From the NCBI RefSeq assembly GCF_001428005.1, contig NZ_LMSB01000030.1, positions 1-41,384 of the forward strand: a DNA stretch of 41,384 nt, read 5' to 3'. Under the pieces are notes generated by a model. That model was not told where the DNA came from. It saw nothing but the letters and a program-made list of their open reading frames with translations, and made no database searches. The translations under genes were made by a program, and so were the position numbers. Shown here piece by piece: positions 26,221 to 34,835 of the stretch. The stretch's first letter is position 1, and the number at the start of each line of letters is the position of its first letter. The stretch is from Arthrobacter sp. Soil736 (GTDB taxonomy: Bacteria; Actinomycetota; Actinomycetes; Actinomycetales; Micrococcaceae).

Positions 26221-27642
26221 TCACTGAAGCTGCCCGCCGGCGACGGCGCGGTAGCGCGCGAGCACGTCGGGGGCCGGGTCTGCGGTGACGACGCCGGTTC
26301 TTGCGGTCTGCCACTCGGGGAAGGACCCCAGAAGCACACCGGCCGCCTGCCGCGCCGCGCCGTCGGCCACGTACTCCCCCGGCTCCGGCACCACGACGGG
26401 CACGCCGAAGATGGCGGCCGCCACCTGCTGCACGGCGGCGGAGCGCGCGCCTCCGCCAACCAGGAGGATCCGCACGGCGGAAACCCCCAGGTCCGTGAGC
26501 GCCTTCAACCCGTCGGCGAGGGAGCAGACAATTCCCTCGACGGCGGCGCGGGCCAGGTTCTCCGGCGTGAAATTCTGCAGCGTCATCCCGTGCAGCGAGC
26601 CCGTCGCGTCCGGGAGGTTGGGGGTCCGCTCACCCTCGAAGTACGGCACGAAGGCCAGGCCGCCGGCGCCCGGACGGGCCGAAAGCGCGAGCTCAGAGAG
26701 CCGCGGCAGGCTCACCGAAAGCAAGGCCGCGGTCGCGTCGAGCACCCGGGAGGCGTTGAGTGTGCACACCAGGGGCAGGTAGTGGCCCGTTGCGTCAGCA
26801 AAACCCGCAACCAGGCCGTGGGGATCAGCCGTGGGCCTGTCGGCGACGGCGAAGACCGTGCCGGATGTCCCGATGGAAACCACGACGTCGCCCACACCGG
26901 CGGCCACGCCGAGCGCCGCCCCTGCGTTGTCCCCGGCGCCGGGGCCGATCAGGGCGCCGTCGGGCGTGGCGAAGTCGCTGGCGAGCGGCGCGAGCACCGC
27001 AGGCAGGACGGGCGCGTGCCCGAGCGTGTTCTCCAGCACTTCGGGGAGGTAGGCGCCCGTGGCGGGTGACCAATAGCCAGTTCCGGAGGCATCCGAACGA
27101 TCCGTCCGCAGCGCGGCCAGGCCCTCCGCGCCGCTTCCGGGCCCGAACCCGGCCAGCCGCCAGCTGAGCCAGTCGTGCGGGAGGCAGACGGCGGCCGTGC
27201 GGGCTGCGTTGTCCGGTTCGTTCTCGGCCAGCCAGCGCAGTTTGGTGGCCGTGATCGAAGCGACGGGTACTGTGCCGGTAGTTCGGGCCCAGTGGAGCCG
27301 CCCGGCGTCGTCGCTCCCCTGTCCGGCTTCCTTGATCAGGGCCGCTGCGGACGGGGCGGAACGCGTGTCGTTCCACAGCAGGGCGGGGCGGACCACCTCG
27401 CCGGACGCGTCCAGGCAGACCATCCCGTGCTGCTGGCCGCCCACTGATATCGCGGCAACGCCGTCGAGGCCGCCGGCCTGGGCGATCGCGGTCTGCAGGG
27501 CCTCCCACCATGCGTCGGGGTGCACCTCGGAACCCCCCGGGTGCGGGGCTGACCCGTGGCGCACCAGCGCCCCGGTCTCTGCGTCACGGATGACGACCTT
27601 GCAGGATTGGGTGGAGCTGTCGACTCCGGCGACCAGGGGCAT
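26221..27642 (-). CDS. xylB: Xylulokinase
   Basis: A 473-residue FGGY-family sugar kinase that phosphorylates D-xylulose to xylulose 5-phosphate, linking xylose isomerase to the pentose phosphate pathway. [13 protein letters not shown] (residues 5-17) is the phosphate-1 loop. GQQHGMV and LLWNDTR contact sugar. [13 protein letters not shown] and [18 protein letters not shown] are the FGGY signature and adenosine-binding regions. Length is typical. It lies 94 nt downstream of xylA in the same direction, with a GC hairpin between them; the upstream purine stretch is modest, so reinitiation or readthrough may set its level relative to xylA. Confidence 0.95.
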   Translation of the reverse strand: MPLVAGVDSSTQSCKVVIRDAETGALVRHGSAPHPGGSEVHPDAWWEALQTAIAQAGGLDGVAAISVGGQQHGMVCLDASGEVVRPALLWNDTRSAPSAAALIKEAGQGSDDAGRLHWARTTGTVPVASITATKLRWLAENEPDNAARTAAVCLPHDWLSWRLAGFGPGSGAEGLAALRTDRSDASGTGYWSPATGAYLPEVLENTLGHAPVLPAVLAPLASDFATPDGALIGPGAGDNAGAALGVAAGVGDVVVSIGTSGTVFAVADRPTADPHGLVAGFADATGHYLPLVCTLNASRVLDATAALLSVSLPRLSELALSARPGAGGLAFVPYFEGERTPNLPDATGSLHGMTLQNFTPENLARAAVEGIVCSLADGLKALTDLGVSAVRILLVGGGARSAAVQQVAAAIFGVPVVVPEPGEYVADGAARQAAGVLLGSFPEWQTARTGVVTADPAPDVLARYRAVAGGQLQ

Positions 27643-27690
27643 GGGCTGTTCTTTCAGTCGGGGCCCCTGCCGGGGCGCGGGGGCTGGACC

Positions 27691-27716
27691 GCCGGGCCCG
27701 CAGGAGCGGGCCCGGC
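27691..27716 (-). other. Intercistronic hairpin between xylA and xylB
   Basis: A perfect 11-bp stem (27691-27701 with 27706-27716) and an AGGA loop sit between xylA and xylB without a following T-tract. Such hairpins often protect the upstream message or reduce distal expression rather than stop transcription. Confidence 0.6.
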
Positions 27717-27736
27717 AGCGGTTCAGGATTCCAGTA

Positions 27737-28924
27737 TCAGCGGGCGCCGAGCAGGTGCTCGATGGCGAGCTGGTTGAGCCGGACGAAAGCGAAGGAGCGC
27801 TCGGCGGCCTTGTCGGCGTCGAACGCCTCGAAGGCCGAAGCGTCAGCCAGCAGCTGGTCCGTGGTCTCGCCCGAGGCGAGCGTCGGTTCCGCCAGTTCGA
27901 AGACGCCGGAGGTCGTCAGTGCTTCCTGGACCTCCGGGTCCGCGCGGAAGGCCAGGGCGCGTTCCTTCAGCAGCAGGTACATGGACATGTTGGCCTGGGC
28001 GGAGGCCCATACGCCGTCGTAGCCGTCCGTACGGGACGGCTTGTAGTCGAAGTGGCGCGGGCCGTTGTACCTGGGGCCGCCGTTGGGGAAGCCGTTCTCC
28101 AAGAGGTCCACGGTGAAGAAGGCGCTGGTCAGGTCGCCGTGGCCGAACACCAGGTCCTGGTCGTACTTGATGCCGCGCTGGCCGTTGAGGTCGATGTGGA
28201 ACAGTTTGCCCGCCCACAGCGCCTGCGCGATGCCGTGGGTGAAGTTCAGGCCGGCCATCTGTTCGTGGCCGGTCTCCGGGTTCAGGCCGACGATGTCCCC
28301 GTGCTCGAGCTGGGCGATGAAGGCCAGGCCGTGGCCGACCGTGGGCAGGAAGATGTCGCCGCGCGGCTCGTTGGGCTTCGGCTCAAGGGCAATCCGCAGG
28401 CCGTAGCCCTTTTCCTTGATGTAGCCGGCTGCGGTGTCCACGCCCTCCTTCATGCGGTCCAGTGCGGCCGAGAGGTCCTTGGACCCGTCGTATTCGCTGC
28501 CTTCGCGCCCGCCCCACATGACGAAGGTTTCCGCGCCCAGTTCAGCGGCGAGGTCAATGTTGCGCAGGACCTTGGCGAGGGCGAACCGCCGGACGGACCG
28601 GTCGTTGGAGGTAAAGCCGCCGTCCTTGAACACCGGGTGGCTGAAGAGGTTGGTGGTCACCATCGGCACCTTGAGACCCGTTTCGGCAAGGACCGCCCTG
28701 AAGTTCTTCAGGATCAGCTCGCGCTCGGAGTCCGTCGCATCGAAGGGGATGAGGTCGTTGTCGTGGAACGTGATGCCGTAGGCGCCGATGTCGCTCAGCT
28801 TGTGGACAGCCTCCACCGGATCCAGGGCCGGGCGAGTGGGCTGGCCGAAAGGGTCATTGCCGGTCCAGCCGACAGTCCACAGGCCGAAGGTAAAGCGGTC
28901 TTGCGGGGTTGGCGTAACAGCCAT
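27737..28924 (-). CDS. xylA: Xylose isomerase
   Basis: A 395-residue TIM-barrel enzyme interconverting D-xylose and D-xylulose in the cytoplasm with two divalent metals (Mg2+, Mn2+ or Co2+). [18 protein letters not shown] opens the protein; [10 protein letters not shown] carries the catalytic His, [12 protein letters not shown] the metal-binding Glu, and [16 protein letters not shown] and KLFHIDLN further metal-site residues. Sequence and length match the short Actinoplanes/Streptomyces-type (class I) isomerases. ATG28924 is chosen over 28933 because GAGGTG lies eight bases upstream. First gene of the xylAB unit, divergent from a ROK repressor that probably controls it. Confidence 0.97.
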   Translation of the reverse strand: MAVTPTPQDRFTFGLWTVGWTGNDPFGQPTRPALDPVEAVHKLSDIGAYGITFHDNDLIPFDATDSERELILKNFRAVLAETGLKVPMVTTNLFSHPVFKDGGFTSNDRSVRRFALAKVLRNIDLAAELGAETFVMWGGREGSEYDGSKDLSAALDRMKEGVDTAAGYIKEKGYGLRIALEPKPNEPRGDIFLPTVGHGLAFIAQLEHGDIVGLNPETGHEQMAGLNFTHGIAQALWAGKLFHIDLNGQRGIKYDQDLVFGHGDLTSAFFTVDLLENGFPNGGPRYNGPRHFDYKPSRTDGYDGVWASAQANMSMYLLLKERALAFRADPEVQEALTTSGVFELAEPTLASGETTDQLLADASAFEAFDADKAAERSFAFVRLNQLAIEHLLGAR

Positions 28925-28956
28925 TGTGAGCACCTCATTGGGCTAGCAGGAGTGTT

Positions 28957-28972
28957 GTTTCGGAAAGGAAAC
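28957..28972. promoter_or_regulatory. candidate operator in the xylA leader
   Basis: GTTTC (28957-28961) and GAAAC (28968-28972) form an inverted repeat separated by six bases. It lies just downstream of the predicted xylA transcription start, a normal place for a repressor such as the adjacent ROK protein. Not proven. Confidence 0.35.
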
Positions 28973-28991
28973 GAATTAGTATGGAATCTGA

Positions 28992-29021
28992 ACTATATGG
29001 CCTGTGATGAACTTGGGTCAA
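28992..29021 (-). promoter_or_regulatory. candidate xylA promoter
   Basis: On the minus strand TTGACC (29021-29016), an 18-nt spacer and TATAGT (28997-28992) make a strong sigma-70-type match. Transcription would start near 28985, some 60 nt before xylA. Confidence 0.6.
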
Positions 29022-29092
29022 CAGTTTTTGGCACTGAGCCAAGAAGACGCCGAAAAGAACAGCGGAAGGGCGAAAGATGCGCGGGGTAAACA

Positions 29093-30283
29093 GTGCAGGC
29101 TGAGGCTCCCGGCCGGGTGCAGGATGTGCGGCGGCAGAACCTGGCCGTGGCGCTGGGCGCCATCCAGCGGACGGAACGCTCCACCCGCGCCGAGATCGCC
29201 GCACGCACGGGCCTGACCAAGGCGTCGGTCTCGAGCCTCGTCGCCGGCCTGCTGGAAACCGGGCTGATCGAGGAAGTGGGGGTAACCCGCGACGGCGAGC
29301 GCGGCCGGCCCGGAAGCGGGCTCGTACTCAACCGGCAGCGGGGAGCGTTGGGCGCGGAGGTCAACGTTGACTACCTGGCCGCCGGCGTCGTGGACCTGCT
29401 CGGTGAAGTCCGCGTCCACGAAGTGGTTGAGCGGCCGCCGGGCGGCAGCCCCGAAGAGGTGCTGGGGGAACTCCGAGCACTGGCGCGGCGGGCCACCACG
29501 GCGGCCGAGGCTGACGGGATGGTGCTGCTCGGCGGAGGGCTGGCGGTGCCCGGCCTCGTGGATCCGGCCCACGGAACCGTCCTGACCGCACCGAACCTCG
29601 GCTGGCGGAACGCCGCGCTGGCGCAGCATCTGGAAGCCCTGCTCCCGGGGGCGCCGCTCGGCGTCGTCCTCTCCAACGAGGCCAACAGCGCAGCCCTGGC
29701 CGAACTCTGGTACGGCCATGGCTCCTCCTTCCGGGACTACCTCTACGTCTCGGGTGAAGTCGGCGTGGGCGGCGGGCTCATCTTCGGGTCCGAGCTCTTC
29801 GCGGGCCCCGGCGGACACGCCGGCGAGGTCGGGCACCTCGTGGTCCAGCCCGACGGCCAGCAGTGCAGCTGCGGCGGCCGCGGATGCCTGGAAACGGTCG
29901 CCGGACAGCACGCGATCTTCTCCGCCGCGGGCATCGACGGCACCTCGACCGCCGACCGGATGGCCGCGCTGCTGGGAGCCCTCGACGCGGGCTCACCGGA
30001 GGCGGCCCGGGCCGTGGAAACGGCCGGCCACTACCTGGGCGTGGCACTCGCGTCCGCCGCCCGCATGGTCAACGTGTCCGCGGTGATCCTGGGCGGGCAT
30101 TTCGCCGGCCTGCAGAAGTGGATCAGGCCGAGTCTGCTGCGGAGCCTGGACAGCTACGCCCCGGGGGTGGTGCCCCCGGACGGCGTCGCCTTCTCCGGCC
30201 TCGGGCAGACGGCGGCGCTGCGCGGTGCGGCAGGAAGCAGGTTGCGTGAGGTCTTTGCCAGTCCGCACGATCTGCTGAACTGA
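29093..30283 (+). CDS. xylR: ROK-family transcriptional regulator, probable xylose repressor
   Basis: A 396-residue regulator with an N-terminal winged helix (RAEIAARTGLTKASVSSLVA, about residues 33-52) and a sugar-kinase-like ROK domain. The zinc site of the family is complete: H248 in GEVGH, then C258, C260 and C265 in CSCGGRGC. GLAVPGLVDPAHGTVLTAPNLGW and VGVGGGLIFG are further ROK motifs. Such proteins bind DNA without sugar and release with xylose or a related sugar. GTG29093 has only a weak purine-rich site; the region upstream is not coding. It diverges from xylA, which supports a XylR role; the exact effector is inferred. It ends four bases from the convergent LacI gene, with no terminator visible. 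Confidence 0.88.
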   Translation: MQAEAPGRVQDVRRQNLAVALGAIQRTERSTRAEIAARTGLTKASVSSLVAGLLETGLIEEVGVTRDGERGRPGSGLVLNRQRGALGAEVNVDYLAAGVVDLLGEVRVHEVVERPPGGSPEEVLGELRALARRATTAAEADGMVLLGGGLAVPGLVDPAHGTVLTAPNLGWRNAALAQHLEALLPGAPLGVVLSNEANSAALAELWYGHGSSFRDYLYVSGEVGVGGGLIFGSELFAGPGGHAGEVGHLVVQPDGQQCSCGGRGCLETVAGQHAIFSAAGIDGTSTADRMAALLGALDAGSPEAARAVETAGHYLGVALASAARMVNVSAVILGGHFAGLQKWIRPSLLRSLDSYAPGVVPPDGVAFSGLGQTAALRGAAGSRLREVFASPHDLLN

Positions 30284-30287
30284 CCAG

Positions 30288-31322
30288 TCAGCGGGGCGGA
30301 GCAGTCGACTCGCGGACCACCAGGTGGGTGGCCAGCTCCACGCGGCGGGAGTCCAGCAGCTCGCCCCGGGCCTGCCTCAGCACGAAGCGCAGCGCAGCCC
30401 GCCCCATCTCCTGCAGGGGCTGCGCCACGGAAGTCAGTGCGGGCACGGCCTCCTCGGCCTGGAACGTGCCGTCGAAACCCGCCAGGCTCAGGTCGTCGGG
30501 AATGCGGATGCGCTGCCGGCGGGCCTCTGCAAGCACACCCAAGGCAATGCTGTCGCTGGCCGCGAATATAGCCGTGGGACGCTCATCCAGCGCCAGCAGC
30601 TTCCGCAGGCCGCGTACGCCATGCTCCGGACGGAAAACGCCCGGGATGATGTATTCGTCATTCACCGCCACCCCGCTTGCCATCAGGGCGGCCATGTAGC
30701 CGTGCAGGCGGGCCTGGCTGCATTCGGCTTCCGCCGGACCGCCGAGGTAGGCAATCCGGCGATGCCCAAGTTCCAGCAGGTGGGCGGTGGCGGATTTTCC
30801 GCCGGCCCAATTGCTCGCGCCGACGCTCACCACGTCGCCCGGCGGCGGGTTGAGGGGATCGATGACGACGACGGGAATGTGCCGCCGGTAGAACGCGTCC
30901 AGCTGCGCCTCGCCAAACGCAGAGGTCACAACGATCAGCCCCACGCGGCCTTCGTCCAGCATGCGCTGGGCCCGCCGCTCGGGAGTCAGCTTTGATGCCG
31001 ACTGCTGCCCGGTGACGTTCAGCATGACCTGGACATCCTCGGCGGCGGCGTGTTCCATCACGCCGTTGAGGACCTCGACGGCGTATGCGGAGTTCAGGGA
31101 ATCGAACACCACTTCCACGGTCGGCGTCCGGCCCTCGGCCGTCTTGCGCTGCAGGGGAGACTGGTATCCCGTCAGCTCAAGCGCGGCCAGGACCTTGGCC
31201 CGCGTGCCGGCCGCAACGTCTTCCCGCCCGTTGATGACCTTGGAGACAGTAGGAGACGAGACTCCGGCTTCCCGCGCGACGGCAGCAAGTGTTGGCCTGC
31301 CTGCACCCTGAACTGTTGACAC
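30288..31322 (-). CDS. LacI-family transcriptional regulator
   Basis: A 344-residue repressor: HTH PTLAAVAREAGVSSPTVSKVINGR (residues about 10-33), hinge to residue 60, then a periplasmic-binding-protein-like domain with VVVIDPLNPPP and DDLSLAGFDGT motifs. GTG31322 is chosen because GGGAG lies five bases upstream and the HTH then begins at the usual distance; a start at 31376 would add a cysteine-containing tail. It diverges from the sugar importer operon and is the likely regulator of both, through the two CGAAA-N2-TTTCG sites between them. The effector may be the imported sugar or xylose, but the sequence does not say. Confidence 0.92.
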   Translation of the reverse strand: MSTVQGAGRPTLAAVAREAGVSSPTVSKVINGREDVAAGTRAKVLAALELTGYQSPLQRKTAEGRTPTVEVVFDSLNSAYAVEVLNGVMEHAAAEDVQVMLNVTGQQSASKLTPERRAQRMLDEGRVGLIVVTSAFGEAQLDAFYRRHIPVVVIDPLNPPPGDVVSVGASNWAGGKSATAHLLELGHRRIAYLGGPAEAECSQARLHGYMAALMASGVAVNDEYIIPGVFRPEHGVRGLRKLLALDERPTAIFAASDSIALGVLAEARRQRIRIPDDLSLAGFDGTFQAEEAVPALTSVAQPLQEMGRAALRFVLRQARGELLDSRRVELATHLVVRESTAPPR

Positions 31323-31340
31323 AAAGACTCCCAGAAGTTT

Positions 31341-31352
31341 CGAAAAGTTTCG
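31341..31352. promoter_or_regulatory. candidate LacI operator A
   Basis: CGAAA-AG-TTTCG, a 5-bp inverted repeat 18 nt upstream of the regulator's GTG start, probably for autoregulation. Its arms and spacing equal those of site B. Confidence 0.5.
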
Positions 31353-31431
31353 ATGCGAACAGTTTGCCCCGTGCATCCCACTGGGTCAACAGTGCAATAG
31401 TCAACGTTCTGAACTTTTTTCCGTTTTGGGC

Positions 31432-31461
31432 TTGACCGGTGATCTGCGTCACCGTTACTTT
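31432..31461 (+). promoter_or_regulatory. candidate sugar-operon promoter with a CRP-like palindrome
   Basis: TTGACC (31432-31437), an 18-nt spacer and TACTTT (31456-31461). The spacer contains CGGTGA-N6-TCACCG (31437-31454), close to the CRP/GlxR consensus TGTGA-N6-TCACA. A second possibility is TTGCAC (31465-31470), 17 nt, AAATTT (31488-31493), which operator B would cover directly and where the CRP-like site would lie upstream as an activator. Sequence alone does not decide. Confidence 0.4.
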
Positions 31462-31485
31462 GGGTTGCACGAGTCGCAGGTTTTA

Positions 31486-31497
31486 CGAAATTTTTCG
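31486..31497. promoter_or_regulatory. candidate LacI operator B
   Basis: CGAAA-TT-TTTCG with perfect 5-bp arms, located at the start of, or just after, the sugar-operon promoter. Binding here would block transcription of the importer operon. The two sites are 145 bp apart centre to centre, allowing a DNA loop. Confidence 0.5.
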
Positions 31498-31604
31498 AAA
31501 CCGAAGACCTCACCCAATCATCATCAGCGGCACGCAGCCTCCCGTAGGACGGCTAGCCTGCCACCTCTCACACCCGGGCAATCAGCGCCGACCCCGGAGG
31601 ACGG

Positions 31605-31619
31605 ATGAAACCCAGATGA
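31605..31619 (+). CDS. Four-codon leader frame (MKPR) overlapping the binding-protein start
   Basis: GGAGG (31596-31600) sits four bases before ATG31605, while the importer lipoprotein ATG31616 is 15 bases away, farther than usual. The mini-frame ATG AAA CCC AGA ends in a TGA that overlaps ATG31616 (ATGA). The lipoprotein may be translated by reinitiation after this tetrapeptide. It may also simply reflect an unusual spacing. Confidence 0.3.
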   Translation: MKPR

Positions 31620-32938
31620 ATACCCGTAAGTTGCGCACCGCCGCCCTGGCCATCTCTGCCGCCGCACTGTCCGTCAGCCTGGCGGCGTGCGGCTCCAGCG
31701 GCCCCGCAGGTTCCAGCTCCGCAAGTTCCGGCACCGCCACGATGTGGGGGCTGACCGGCGGTAACCAGCCGGTTCTGCAGAAATCGGTGGCGGCATGGAA
31801 CAGCGCGCACACCGACCAGACCATCAAGCTCGACTTCTTCGCCAACGATGCCTTCAAGACGAAGGTCCGCACCGCCGTGGGCGCCGGCGAAGGCCCCACC
31901 TTTATCTACGGATGGGGCGGCGGAGTCCTGAAGTCCTACGTGGACGCCGGTCAGGCGGAGGACCTCTCCGCGTTCATCAAGGAAAACCCCGAGGTGAAGG
32001 ACCGCTACCTTCCTTCCGTCCTGAAGAACGGTGAAATCAACGGCAAGACCTACGCCCTGCCCAACAACAACGTCCAGCCCGTCGTCCTGTACTACAACAA
32101 GGAAGTGTTCGACAAGGTCGGAGCCCAAGCGCCCAAGACCTGGGACGACGTGATGGCCCTCGTGCCGAAATTCAAGGAGGCCGGAATTGCACCGTTCTCC
32201 CTGGGCGGGCAGTCGAAGTGGCCTGACCTGATGTGGCTGGAATACCTCGTCGAGCGCATCGGCGGCCCCGAGGTCTTCGCCAACATCGCCGCAAACAAGC
32301 CCAATGCGTGGTCCGACCCCGCAGTGGGCCAGGCACTGACCAAGATCCAGGAACTGGTTAACGCCGGCGGCTTCATCAACGGCTTCTCCTCCATCGCGGC
32401 TGACAGCAACGCGGACCAGGCCCTGCTCTACACCGGCAAGGCGGCCATGGTCCTGCAGGGCGGCTGGATCTACCAGGGCATGAAGAAGGACGCCGCCGAC
32501 TTCGTGAGCAGCGGCAAGCTCGGCTTCACCACCTTCCCCACTGTTGCGGGCGGAAAGGGCGACCCTGCCAACATCGTGGGCAATCCCTCCAACTTCTGGT
32601 CGATCTCCGCCAAGGCCACAGATGAGCAGAAGAAGGCGGCACTGAACTACGTCAAGGACGGAATGTTCACCGACGCCGACACGGACGCCCTGATCAGCTC
32701 GGGAGCTGTTCCGGTGGTCAACGGCATCGAAGGCAAGCTCGCAGCGTCACCCGACAAGGACTTCCTGACCTTCGTCTACGGCCTGGCCAAGGGGGCCCCG
32801 AGTTTCACCCTCTCCTGGGACCAGGCGCTGAGCCCCGCACAGGGCGATGCGATGCTGTCCAACCTTGAGCAGATCTTCCTCAAGAAGATCACCCCCGAGC
32901 AGTTTGTCTCGACGATGAACGCCACGATCGGAAAGTAG
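31616..32938 (+). CDS. Sugar ABC transporter substrate-binding lipoprotein (CUT1 type)
   Basis: A 440-residue extracellular receptor. The signal peptide ends at lipobox LAAC (C23), followed by a Ser/Gly linker. The mature chain shows FWSISAKATDEQKKAALNYV, KTWDDVMALVPKFKEAGIAPFSLGG and MVLQGGWIY, all typical of SBP_bac_1/8 oligosaccharide receptors (MalE/CebE-like). First gene of a seven-gene rightward operon; two matching permeases follow. The start follows a possible MKPR leader. The ligand is likely a di- or oligosaccharide or glycoside, inferred from the linked ThuA and Gfo/Idh/MocA genes. Confidence 0.93.
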   Translation: MNTRKLRTAALAISAAALSVSLAACGSSGPAGSSSASSGTATMWGLTGGNQPVLQKSVAAWNSAHTDQTIKLDFFANDAFKTKVRTAVGAGEGPTFIYGWGGGVLKSYVDAGQAEDLSAFIKENPEVKDRYLPSVLKNGEINGKTYALPNNNVQPVVLYYNKEVFDKVGAQAPKTWDDVMALVPKFKEAGIAPFSLGGQSKWPDLMWLEYLVERIGGPEVFANIAANKPNAWSDPAVGQALTKIQELVNAGGFINGFSSIAADSNADQALLYTGKAAMVLQGGWIYQGMKKDAADFVSSGKLGFTTFPTVAGGKGDPANIVGNPSNFWSISAKATDEQKKAALNYVKDGMFTDADTDALISSGAVPVVNGIEGKLAASPDKDFLTFVYGLAKGAPSFTLSWDQALSPAQGDAMLSNLEQIFLKKITPEQFVSTMNATIGK

Positions 32939-32942
32939 AGCC

Positions 32943-33845
32943 GTGGCTGCAGACAGTTCCATCCGCCGGGCGGCCCGCGACGCGGGCCCCTCGGGGTGGC
33001 TGGCATTGCCGGCCCTCGTATTCTTCCTGGTCTTCGCCGTCGTACCCCTGGCGGGCGTGGTTTTCCTCAGCTTCACGAGCTGGGACGGGCTGCGTGAGAT
33101 CCGCCTTGACGGCTTGAGCAGCTGGGCGACCGTCCTCACCGACCCGGTCACAGGCAACGCCCTGCTGGTGACCGCCAAGATCATGTTCTTTTCCTTCATG
33201 GTGCAGGCACCGATCAGCCTCTTGCTGGGGGTGTTCACGGCCGGCGGCCAGAAATACCGGGCAGCACTCGCCGTCCTCTACTTCCTGCCGCTGCTGCTGT
33301 CGTCAGCCGCTGTTGCCATCGCGTTCAAGGCGCTCCTGGACCCCAACTTCGGCCTCGGCCCGGGGCTCCAGGTGCCCTTCCTGATCCAGGACTGGCTCGG
33401 AAACTCGGACCTGGTCCTGTTCGTGGTGGTGTTCGTCATCGCCTGGCAGTTCGTTCCGTTCCACACGCTCATCTACCAGGGCGGCGTGCGGCAGATCCCC
33501 ACATCGCTGTATGAGGCGGCAGAAATCGACGGCGCCGGACGCGTCCGGCAGTTCCTGAACATCACCCTGCCCCAGCTGAAGTACACCATCATCACCTCCT
33601 CCACCCTCATGGTGGTGGGAAGCCTGGCGTACTTCGACCTCATCTTCGTCCTGACCGGCGGCGGCCCGGGCTACAGCACCAGGCTGCTGCCGCTGCACAT
33701 GTACCTGACCGGTTTCAAGGCCAACGACATGGGCGCCGCAAGTGCCCTCGGCGTCATCCTGATCGTCATCGGACTGGGTCTCGCCCTGCTCCTGCAGCGC
33801 CTGGGCGGCAAAAACCGGAACGCCAGCCAATTGGAAGGAGCCTGA
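32943..33845 (+). CDS. Sugar ABC transporter permease, MalF/UgpA type
   Basis: A 300-residue permease with six hydrophobic helices. PSLYEAAEIDGAGRVRQFLNITLPQL-type coupling loop (EAA motif, residues about 192-214) and the GGGPGYSTRLLPLHMY segment after it are diagnostic of CUT1 MalF-like subunits. GTG32943 lies four bases after the binding-protein stop, with GAAAGTAGAG as a weak ribosome site, so coupling is likely. It pairs with the next gene (TGATG overlap). Confidence 0.93.
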   Translation: MAADSSIRRAARDAGPSGWLALPALVFFLVFAVVPLAGVVFLSFTSWDGLREIRLDGLSSWATVLTDPVTGNALLVTAKIMFFSFMVQAPISLLLGVFTAGGQKYRAALAVLYFLPLLLSSAAVAIAFKALLDPNFGLGPGLQVPFLIQDWLGNSDLVLFVVVFVIAWQFVPFHTLIYQGGVRQIPTSLYEAAEIDGAGRVRQFLNITLPQLKYTIITSSTLMVVGSLAYFDLIFVLTGGGPGYSTRLLPLHMYLTGFKANDMGAASALGVILIVIGLGLALLLQRLGGKNRNASQLEGA

Positions 33846-34747
33846 TGGCCTCCACGACACAGCTTCCGGTTCCCCCGGAGGCACCCGTCCGCACAGCGGC
33901 GGCGCCCCGTCCGGACGTCAGGCGTGGCTCACGTTTCCGGCCGAACCTCCTCGGCGGCCTCGGGGGCTGGCTCTGGCTCGGAGTCATTATCCTGCCCATC
34001 TACTACGTGGTGGTTACGAGCCTGAAGAACCAGGCCGGATTCTTCGCCACCAATCCCATGCTGCCGCCGGCCGAGCCCACGCTGGACAACTACAAACTGG
34101 TCCTGGAAAACGACTTTGTCCGGTACTTCGCAAACAGCGTCATAGTCACGCTGGGCACAGTCATTCCGGCGCTGTTTGTCTCGTTCATGGCCGCCTACGC
34201 AATCGTCCGCGGCAAGGGCCGCTTCGTGAACTGGACCAACAACCTCTTCCTGCTGGGGCTGGCCATTCCCCTGCATGCCACCATCATTCCGATCTACTGG
34301 ATGATCACCCGCGCCCACCTGTACGACACCCTGCTGGCACTCATCCTGCCGTCCATAGCGTTCGCCATTCCGGTCTCGGTGCTGATCCTCTCCAACTTCA
34401 TGCGCGACGTGCCCAATGAACTTTTCGAGTCAATGCGGCTGGACGGCTGCTCCGACTGGGCCATGCTGTGGCGCCTCGCCCTGCCGATGACCAAGCCGGC
34501 CGTGATCACGGTGGGCATCTACAACGCCCTGCACGTCTGGAACGGCTTCCTCTTCCCGCTGATCCTGACCCAGAGCCCGGACACCCGCGTGCTGCCCCTC
34601 TCGCTGTGGACCTTCCAGGGCGAATTCAGCGTCAACATCCCCGCAGTGCTGGCGTCCGTGGTGCTGGCCACCCTGCCGCTGCTGGTGCTCTACGTTGTCG
34701 CCCGGCGCCAGCTGATCAGCGGCCTGACCGCAGGCTTCAGCAAGTAA
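33845..34747 (+). CDS. Sugar ABC transporter permease, MalG/UgpE type
   Basis: A 300-residue permease with six helices after a polar 35-residue N-terminus. FESMRLDGCSDWAMLWRLALP is the EAA loop, with F-E-S-M replacing the usual E-A-A; HVWNGFLFPLIL and the closing ARRQLISGLTAGFSK are MalG hallmarks (QF/QLxxGLTAGAVKG type end). ATG33845 shares a base with the previous stop, GGAGCC upstream. No ATPase gene follows: the importer probably uses a shared MsmK/MalK-like ATPase encoded elsewhere. A palindromic repeat starts seven bases after the stop. Confidence 0.93.
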   Translation: MASTTQLPVPPEAPVRTAAAPRPDVRRGSRFRPNLLGGLGGWLWLGVIILPIYYVVVTSLKNQAGFFATNPMLPPAEPTLDNYKLVLENDFVRYFANSVIVTLGTVIPALFVSFMAAYAIVRGKGRFVNWTNNLFLLGLAIPLHATIIPIYWMITRAHLYDTLLALILPSIAFAIPVSVLILSNFMRDVPNELFESMRLDGCSDWAMLWRLALPMTKPAVITVGIYNALHVWNGFLFPLILTQSPDTRVLPLSLWTFQGEFSVNIPAVLASVVLATLPLLVLYVVARRQLISGLTAGFSK

Positions 34748-34753
34748 ATGCCC

Positions 34754-34815
34754 GGTGGTCGAGCTTGTCGAGGCCCGGTTTCGGCAAGCTCAACCACCAG
34801 AACCTCGACCACCGA
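34754..34815. repeat. REP-like palindrome between permease and dehydrogenase genes
   Basis: Arms 34754-34773 and 34779-34798 pair over about 20 bp with three mismatches, two of them G-U compatible in RNA, and share the ggtcgagcttgtcgag core with the element at 15271-15313. A third half-arm (ctcgaccacc, 34805-34814) follows. Located in the only sizeable gap between the importer genes and the enzyme genes. Confidence 0.8.
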
Positions 34816-34835
34816 ATAACCGAAAGGACATTTTG

